Shown piece by piece: positions 59,063-64,000 of a stretch of DNA of 64,000 nucleotides; position 1 is the stretch's first letter; the number at the start of each line of letters is the position of its first letter. Position numbers and translations under genes: made by a program. Under the pieces are notes generated by a model. It did not search any database. It worked only from the letters and a program-made list of their open reading frames with translations, and was not told the origin of the DNA. Source of the DNA: an uncultured Rickettsiales bacterium (GTDB taxonomy: Bacteria; Pseudomonadota; Alphaproteobacteria; Micavibrionales; GCA-2720935); contig CATLOR010000002.1 of assembly GCA_950054255.1 (NCBI GenBank), positions 390,325 through 454,324 of the forward strand. The letters are read 5' to 3'.

Positions 59063-61477
59063 ATGGCAAAGACATCAAAAAAACGTATTGTTAGCCCATC
59101 ACATTTAACAGATGGTGAAAAAAAACAAATCATCGACTTTATTGCTTCTCATGCGGATTCATCTATCAAAGACATTTGCGAGCATATGTTTATTGACATT
59201 GAAGACCAAAACCCTGACTTTATTGCTGTAAAACACTTCCTTGTAGAAGCTCTTGACCAAGATCTTATCGTTAGAGATAAAACACAAAGCAAATATCGCG
59301 TTGAACAAAATATTGGTTATATCGTAGCACGCTACATCAAACCACAACACCCAAGACAGCCTGTGCAATTCAAACCTATAACATGGCCTGAGAATGCACA
59401 TCATAACAAGCCTGCTTTTATTGCGCTGGATCGCTCTAGAAAATCACCTCTCAACCCTTATCGATTAGATGATGGTGCACTTGTTACTTTAAAAGTAAAC
59501 ACATCACGAAAAAAGCGTGAGAATATCGCATTCAAAGGAATTGTTTCGACAACTCCAGATACTGAATTAACAGGCCTCATTGAAAAAAATATGAATGATG
59601 AATTCTTTATTACACCTGTCAATGGCTCAAGAGATTACCGCTTCTATCTAAGAGAGTCTGATTTAGGCCCAGCAAAAGAAGGCGATATTGTAAACTTTAA
59701 ACTAGATTCCAAAACCTTTTCTAGCCAAACAAACTCCCCTTCAATTATAAGCGTTTTGGGACAAAAGCTAGATTGGCATTCAATCAGTCCTGTTGTCGCA
59801 AGTGAATTTAAACTCTCTCAGACATTTAATGAAAAAGTGATGTCTGAGATGCAATCACTCAAAGATCCAAATTGGACGACAGCCAACCGCACAGATTTAA
59901 CAGCCATCCCATATGTAACAATTGATGATGTTACGACAACCGACATGGATGATGCTATATATTCTAAACCAGTATATAACGATAAAGGCAAGCAAACTGG
60001 TTGGTTTATTTCTGTCGCTATTGCAGATGTAGCACAATATATTGCTGCTGGAAGCGCTATTGACCGTGAAGCAGAAGCACGTGGTAACACAAACTATTTA
60101 CCAGGTTTCCGTTGTGATATGGTTCCAACAGAGATTGCAACTGATAAAGCCTCTCTTGTTCCTGATGAGATACGTTCTGCCCTCGTAATGAATATGAATA
60201 TTAGCTTAGATGGCAGATTACAAAGTTACAAATTACAACGTGGTCTTATTAAATCACGTGCAAAGCTGCACCATCAACAAGTTGAAGACGCCATCAATGG
60301 TAATCCAGATTCTGAAATACTACCGCATATGGAACATATTAAAAATATGTATGCTGCTTTCAAACCACTGGCTGAACAATCAGAAAAACGTCGGAAATTA
60401 CCTATTGAAAGTAAAGAGCAGAAAATTGCTTTTGATGCTGAAGGGAACTTCGTTGATATCGTTTTAAAAGACTATATGGAGATCAATAAAGTTATTGAAG
60501 AATATATGGTTCTTGCCAATATGTGTGCTGCTAAAATCTTAAAAGCAAAAGGATATCCTGCCCCGCATAGAAACCATGGTTCTCCAAGTGAAAAGCGTAT
60601 GATGATCAATGCTGCTATCTTAGAAGAACTCGGATACCCACTAGATATTGACGAAACCCCTGAAGGTATTCGTTACCAACTTGTTGGTATCTTAAAGAAA
60701 TCAAAAGACACTCCAGAAATGGAGCTTGTCCATCAACTCGTTACAATGCTTCAAGCGCGCGCAGAATATTCAACAGATGAAGAAGTTGGCCATTATGGCT
60801 TGGGTTTAGAAGATTATGCGCATTTCACATCTCCTATTCGCCGTTATGCCGATTTAGATGTGCATCGCAAACTTATTTCGGCCTGTAACCTTGGAACAGA
60901 TGGCTTGCCAAAATCTACATCTGCTGAAAAAGTACAAGCGATGGCCGAGCATATTTCAGAACGCGAAAATATTGCAAAACGCGCAGAGCGTGAAGCCCGC
61001 GCTCGTTTCTGTCAGGCATGGATTAATCGCGAAGTAAGTCATGCTTATAAAACAGGCAAAAGCAATGAATATGAAGCTATTATCACAGATATCTCGGAAG
61101 GTGGCATACAAGTGAAACTAGCCCGCAACGGTGTCGAAGGCTTTATTCCTGTAGAATTACTACCTGGTGATGGTTCATATCGCTATATCAAAGATTTTAA
61201 ACTCCTTGTTTCTCGCTTTGAAGTTGGTCGTAGAACTTATGAGAATGCTTACCAACAAGGCGCTAGGTTAACAGTTGCTATTCCAAACCCTGTTGATAAA
61301 ACAGTTCAAAAAGGTGATTTTGAGCCTGTTGATTTTTCTATGGCACTTCTTCCTAAATACGAAAACGAAATTGCTGGCATTATGAGCCGTACATTCGATG
61401 CACAATATGATAGAAAGCAACGTAAAAAGCTTAAACGCAAAACACGCAATCATAAAAAAGGTCATATCATAAAATAA
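59063..61477 (+). CDS. RNase R/RNase II-family exoribonuclease, diverged paralogue
   Basis: An 804-residue RNB-family protein. After an HTH-like N-terminal region (about 1-85) and cold-shock-like beta region, the RNB domain has the four metal aspartates in IDDVTTTDMDDA (D288, D294, D296, D297), though the usual G-E-D-A-R is replaced by D-V-T-T-T. The conserved L-S-N-G-L-C-S-L-N-P is replaced by ATDKASLVP. HYGLGLEDYAHFTSPIRRYADLDVHR is intact, and a C-terminal S1 domain (ISEGGIQVKLARNGVEGFIP) and basic tail follow. It is likely active but diverged from the neighbouring RNase R. SD AGGAGG. Confidence 0.9.
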   Translation: MAKTSKKRIVSPSHLTDGEKKQIIDFIASHADSSIKDICEHMFIDIEDQNPDFIAVKHFLVEALDQDLIVRDKTQSKYRVEQNIGYIVARYIKPQHPRQPVQFKPITWPENAHHNKPAFIALDRSRKSPLNPYRLDDGALVTLKVNTSRKKRENIAFKGIVSTTPDTELTGLIEKNMNDEFFITPVNGSRDYRFYLRESDLGPAKEGDIVNFKLDSKTFSSQTNSPSIISVLGQKLDWHSISPVVASEFKLSQTFNEKVMSEMQSLKDPNWTTANRTDLTAIPYVTIDDVTTTDMDDAIYSKPVYNDKGKQTGWFISVAIADVAQYIAAGSAIDREAEARGNTNYLPGFRCDMVPTEIATDKASLVPDEIRSALVMNMNISLDGRLQSYKLQRGLIKSRAKLHHQQVEDAINGNPDSEILPHMEHIKNMYAAFKPLAEQSEKRRKLPIESKEQKIAFDAEGNFVDIVLKDYMEINKVIEEYMVLANMCAAKILKAKGYPAPHRNHGSPSEKRMMINAAILEELGYPLDIDETPEGIRYQLVGILKKSKDTPEMELVHQLVTMLQARAEYSTDEEVGHYGLGLEDYAHFTSPIRRYADLDVHRKLISACNLGTDGLPKSTSAEKVQAMAEHISERENIAKRAEREARARFCQAWINREVSHAYKTGKSNEYEAIITDISEGGIQVKLARNGVEGFIPVELLPGDGSYRYIKDFKLLVSRFEVGRRTYENAYQQGARLTVAIPNPVDKTVQKGDFEPVDFSMALLPKYENEIAGIMSRTFDAQYDRKQRKKLKRKTRNHKKGHIIK

Positions 61478-61502
61478 TACCCTCTTTTAAACGTGTTCTT
61501 AC

Positions 61503-61531
61503 TTTACTCTATCTGCATTTATGCGTATAGT
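61503..61531 (+). promoter_or_regulatory. Promoter of the second RNase R gene, predicted leaderless
   Basis: TTTACT (61503-61508), 17 bases, TATAGT (61526-61531). The expected start of transcription, about 61538-61540, lies 2-4 bases before ATG 61542. The -10 context GCGTATAGTG is identical to that of pyrB. Confidence 0.6.
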
Positions 61532-61541
61532 GTGGCTAGAA

Positions 61542-63854
61542 ATGAAAAAAGATTCACAAACACTCCCCCATCCTGACGAAATAGTTTCTTACCTAATGAA
61601 GAGCCCTGTTCCTGTATCCAAACAAGAACTCTCAAAGCACTTCAAGATCCAAGGGAAGGAGGTAAGGCAAGACTTTAAGATTCTTTTAAAAGGCCTTGTA
61701 AAACAAGGGAAAATCGAAAAAGAAAAAGGGCGAAACTACTCTGCCGAAGCCACAATTCCTAAAACAATTCGTATCAAAATTACTGAATTTAATGAAGACC
61801 GTATGTCCTTTATTGGAGAATGCATCGATGAAGATGTTGAAGGCATCAAAAAAGCATATATCCGCCATAAAGACCGCCCCAAAGCGCGCGTTAATGATTG
61901 TTTTGTCGTACGCGTTTTAGATGTAAATAATGGCCACGCTCAAGTAAAACCCTTGAAACTCATTTACCCTGACCGTACAAAATTAGTCGGCGTTGTCCGC
62001 CTCACACAAGAAGGTGCGATTATCACCCCGACAAACAGGACAATTAAAGAGAACTTCGAACTAAGAGGCGATGATGCACGTGATTTAAACGATGATGATC
62101 TCGTTGTGATCTCAGCAACAGATGGTCGTATTTCTTCTTTAATTGAAAATTTAGGCCCGAGCGATAATGTCAAAAACATTACATTAATCGCCGTTCACGA
62201 AAATAATATCCGTACAGAGTTTTCTGAAGATTGTATTGAACAAGCAAAAGCTTCAGACCTCCCTCCTCTCAAAGATCGTACAGATATGAGAGAGATCCCT
62301 CTTGTTACAATTGATGGTGAAGATGCGCGCGATTTTGATGATGCGGTATATGCAGAACCAACTGAGCATGGTTATAAAATCTGGGTGGCTATTGCTGATG
62401 TGAGCTACTATGTATCTCACGGCTCACCTTTAGATAAAGAAGCGATTAAACGCGGTAACTCTACTTATTTCCCAGACCGTGTCGTACCGATGCTGCCAGA
62501 ACATTTATCAAATGGCTTATGTTCGATCAATCCAGATGAAGAACGTGCCTGTATGGCACTTGAAATGCATATTGATACACATGGTAAATTAACATCGAAA
62601 AAGATTCACCGCGGTCTAATGAAGTCGCATGCGCGTCTAACATACACACAAGTCCAAACATTCTTAGATGGCGGCGAACCTAATGAGATTACACCTGTGA
62701 AAAAACACATTAGTCACTTGTTTGATGCCTATAAAGTACTTAGAAAAGCGCGTGAAAAGCGTGGTGCCCTTGATATTCATGGTACAGAACAAAAAATCAT
62801 CATGAATGATGAAGGCTATATTACTGATGTAACCGTACGTGAACAAAACACAGCAAACCAAGTTATTGAAGAATTAATGATCTTATCTAATGTTGCTGTT
62901 GCAGAGTTATTAGAGGCCAAAAATGCCCCTGTCATGTACAGAATTCATGAACCACCCAGCCTAGAGCGCATAACAACACTTCGTGATTTCATTGGTGGAT
63001 TTGGCTATAAAGTCCCTGTTTCTGTTAATATTAACGGAAATGATTTGAACGGCATTCTAACAAAATCCTTAGGCCAGCCTGAAGAATTCATTATTCAAGA
63101 AAGTGTTTTAAGATCTCAAAGCCAAGCCCGATACGCCCCCGAAAATCAAGGTCACTTCGGCCTAAGCTTAGAACGATATGCACACTTTACGTCTCCTATT
63201 CGTCGCTATGCTGATTTAATCGTACATAGATCGCTTATCCGCGCTTATAAGCTCGGTAAAGATGGATTAACAGACACCGAAATTTCACAATTACAAGGCA
63301 TTTCCGAAGATATTTCAGATGCCGAAAGACGCTCTGTCAGAGCTGAGCGCGATGCGATGAGTCGCTTAACTGCAATCTATCTCTCTGAACAAGAAGAACA
63401 AACTTTTGATGGTATTATATCGGGGGTCAATGATGCTGGTTTATTTATCCGTCTTCCCCGCTATGGTGCAGAAGGCTTTATTCCAATTAGAACGCTTCCA
63501 GATGATTTTTATATCCATGATCAAAAATCACAAAGTTTAATTGGGCGCCGAACAAAGCGCATTTATCAATTAATGGCTTCCGTCAAAGTTCGTTTAAGAG
63601 ATATCGACCCTCTTATGAATAACATTATTTTTGAAGTCGCTGATGAATTTTCCGCACATCATGACGGCTTCTCCTTCTCACTTCCAAAATCCGACCGAGG
63701 CAACCGAAGAGATAGAGGTGGACGCCGTGATAAAGGTGGTCGAGGAGACAGAAAAGATAAAAGAAAACCCCAAAAAGGCAATTTTTCTAACAAAGACAAT
63801 AAAAACACCAAGAAAAACAAACATAAAAAGCCAAAGAACAACAAAAAGTCTTGA
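61542..63854 (+). CDS. rnr: Ribonuclease R
   Basis: A 770-residue 3'-5' exoribonuclease. The N-terminal HTH (SYLMKSPVPVSKQELSKHF) is followed by cold-shock domains, an RNB domain with the consensus IDGEDARDFDDAV (D258, D264, D266, D267) and LPEHLSNGLCSINPDEERAC, the HFTSPIRRYADLIVHRSL block, an S1 domain, and a K/R/G-rich tail of about 55 residues that should bind RNA. The start is placed at ATG 61542; an ATG at 61521 lies upstream of the -10 element. Confidence 0.95.
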   Translation: MKKDSQTLPHPDEIVSYLMKSPVPVSKQELSKHFKIQGKEVRQDFKILLKGLVKQGKIEKEKGRNYSAEATIPKTIRIKITEFNEDRMSFIGECIDEDVEGIKKAYIRHKDRPKARVNDCFVVRVLDVNNGHAQVKPLKLIYPDRTKLVGVVRLTQEGAIITPTNRTIKENFELRGDDARDLNDDDLVVISATDGRISSLIENLGPSDNVKNITLIAVHENNIRTEFSEDCIEQAKASDLPPLKDRTDMREIPLVTIDGEDARDFDDAVYAEPTEHGYKIWVAIADVSYYVSHGSPLDKEAIKRGNSTYFPDRVVPMLPEHLSNGLCSINPDEERACMALEMHIDTHGKLTSKKIHRGLMKSHARLTYTQVQTFLDGGEPNEITPVKKHISHLFDAYKVLRKAREKRGALDIHGTEQKIIMNDEGYITDVTVREQNTANQVIEELMILSNVAVAELLEAKNAPVMYRIHEPPSLERITTLRDFIGGFGYKVPVSVNINGNDLNGILTKSLGQPEEFIIQESVLRSQSQARYAPENQGHFGLSLERYAHFTSPIRRYADLIVHRSLIRAYKLGKDGLTDTEISQLQGISEDISDAERRSVRAERDAMSRLTAIYLSEQEEQTFDGIISGVNDAGLFIRLPRYGAEGFIPIRTLPDDFYIHDQKSQSLIGRRTKRIYQLMASVKVRLRDIDPLMNNIIFEVADEFSAHHDGFSFSLPKSDRGNRRDRGGRRDKGGRGDRKDKRKPQKGNFSNKDNKNTKKNKHKKPKNNKKS

Positions 63855-63925
63855 ATTTTGGTGAGATTTTTCCTATAAGTCGTTAATTAACAATTTAATC
63901 ATGATTAAAGTGAGGATAAAAATCC

Positions 63926-64000
63926 ATGGCACGTGTTACCGTTGAAGATTGCGTTACAAAAATCCCTAACCGTTTTGAGCTTGTTTTAACAGCGGCTCAA
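63926..64000 (+). CDS. rpoZ: RNA polymerase omega subunit (3' truncated by window edge)
   Basis: The first 25 codons read MARVTVEDCVTKIPNRFELV and on, the typical N terminus of alphaproteobacterial RpoZ, which aids assembly of RNA polymerase and ppGpp response. GAGGA at 63912-63916 is an SD at 9 bases. The gene continues past the window. Confidence 0.9.
   Translation, partial: MARVTVEDCVTKIPNRFELVLTAAQ

Noticed and set aside
61521..61541. Upstream ATG start for the second rnr
   Set aside because: It lies before the -10 element of a good promoter; the ATG at 61542 fits a leaderless transcript. If transcription comes only from the upstream genes, the longer form remains possible.

Overview
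This 64 kb window is a compact, A+T-rich chromosomal segment of a Gram-negative, aerobically respiring bacterium, most probably an alphaproteobacterium. Pointers are the sdhC-D-A-B gene order, the small Usg-family protein, the thioredoxin-reductase-like ferredoxin-NADP reductase, a CIRCE-controlled groES-groEL operon, a pyrB-pyrC pair whose dihydroorotase lacks its metal ligands, heme A synthase, and an rpoZ start reading MARVTVEDC. LPS heptose (hldE), O-antigen ligase and phosphatidylethanolamine (pssA, psd) genes indicate an LPS-bearing outer membrane. I cannot place it more precisely. Almost all the DNA is coding: no gap exceeds 300 bases, several convergent gene pairs overlap at their 3' ends, and I saw no rRNA, tRNA, CRISPR array, IS element or prophage.

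Layout. 1-3.3 kb: the end of a GH13 sugar phosphorylase-like gene, a YdjM-like membrane protein, and an ABC exporter interrupted by an in-frame TGA. 3.3-10.3 kb (minus): recQ, then leuA-ilvE-leuC-leuD-leuB with a short LeuA lacking the leucine-sensing domain. 10.4-13.4 kb: tldD and pmbA, convergent around a shared terminator. 13.4-17 kb (minus): TPR protein-hemH-queA-queH. 17-19.2 kb: groES-groEL with a perfect CIRCE operator. 19.2-25.4 kb: usg, ferredoxin, two unknown membrane proteins, ferredoxin reductase, then ctaA with small membrane proteins, a 2H phosphoesterase-like protein and a DUF167 protein. 25.4-32.2 kb: a nucleotide-sugar dehydratase gene in a tight operon with cysD, cysNC and cysQ, divergent from an O-antigen ligase. 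32.2-40.4 kb: hslVU, acetyltransferase, HIT protein, comM, pssA-psd. 40.6-46.3 kb: hldE, a FlgO-like lipoprotein and sdhCDAB. 46.5-51.1 kb: a degenerate cytochrome b561-like protein, a catalytically dead-looking aspartate-semialdehyde dehydrogenase homologue, and a small set resembling parts of a type II secretion or type IV pilus machine. 51.1-54.5 kb: pyrB-pyrC' and two unknowns. 54.6-64 kb: plsY-dprA-topA, two tandem RNase R paralogues, and the start of rpoZ.

The most interesting features are the reduced secretion/pilus-like cluster at about 47.4-51.1 kb, the sulfate-activation genes co-directional with surface-glycan synthesis, the ferredoxin/membrane-pair/reductase cluster, the tandem diverged RNase R genes, and two promoters that would give essentially leaderless mRNAs (pyrB and the second rnr). 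All functions are inferred from reading the sequence; no database search was possible.
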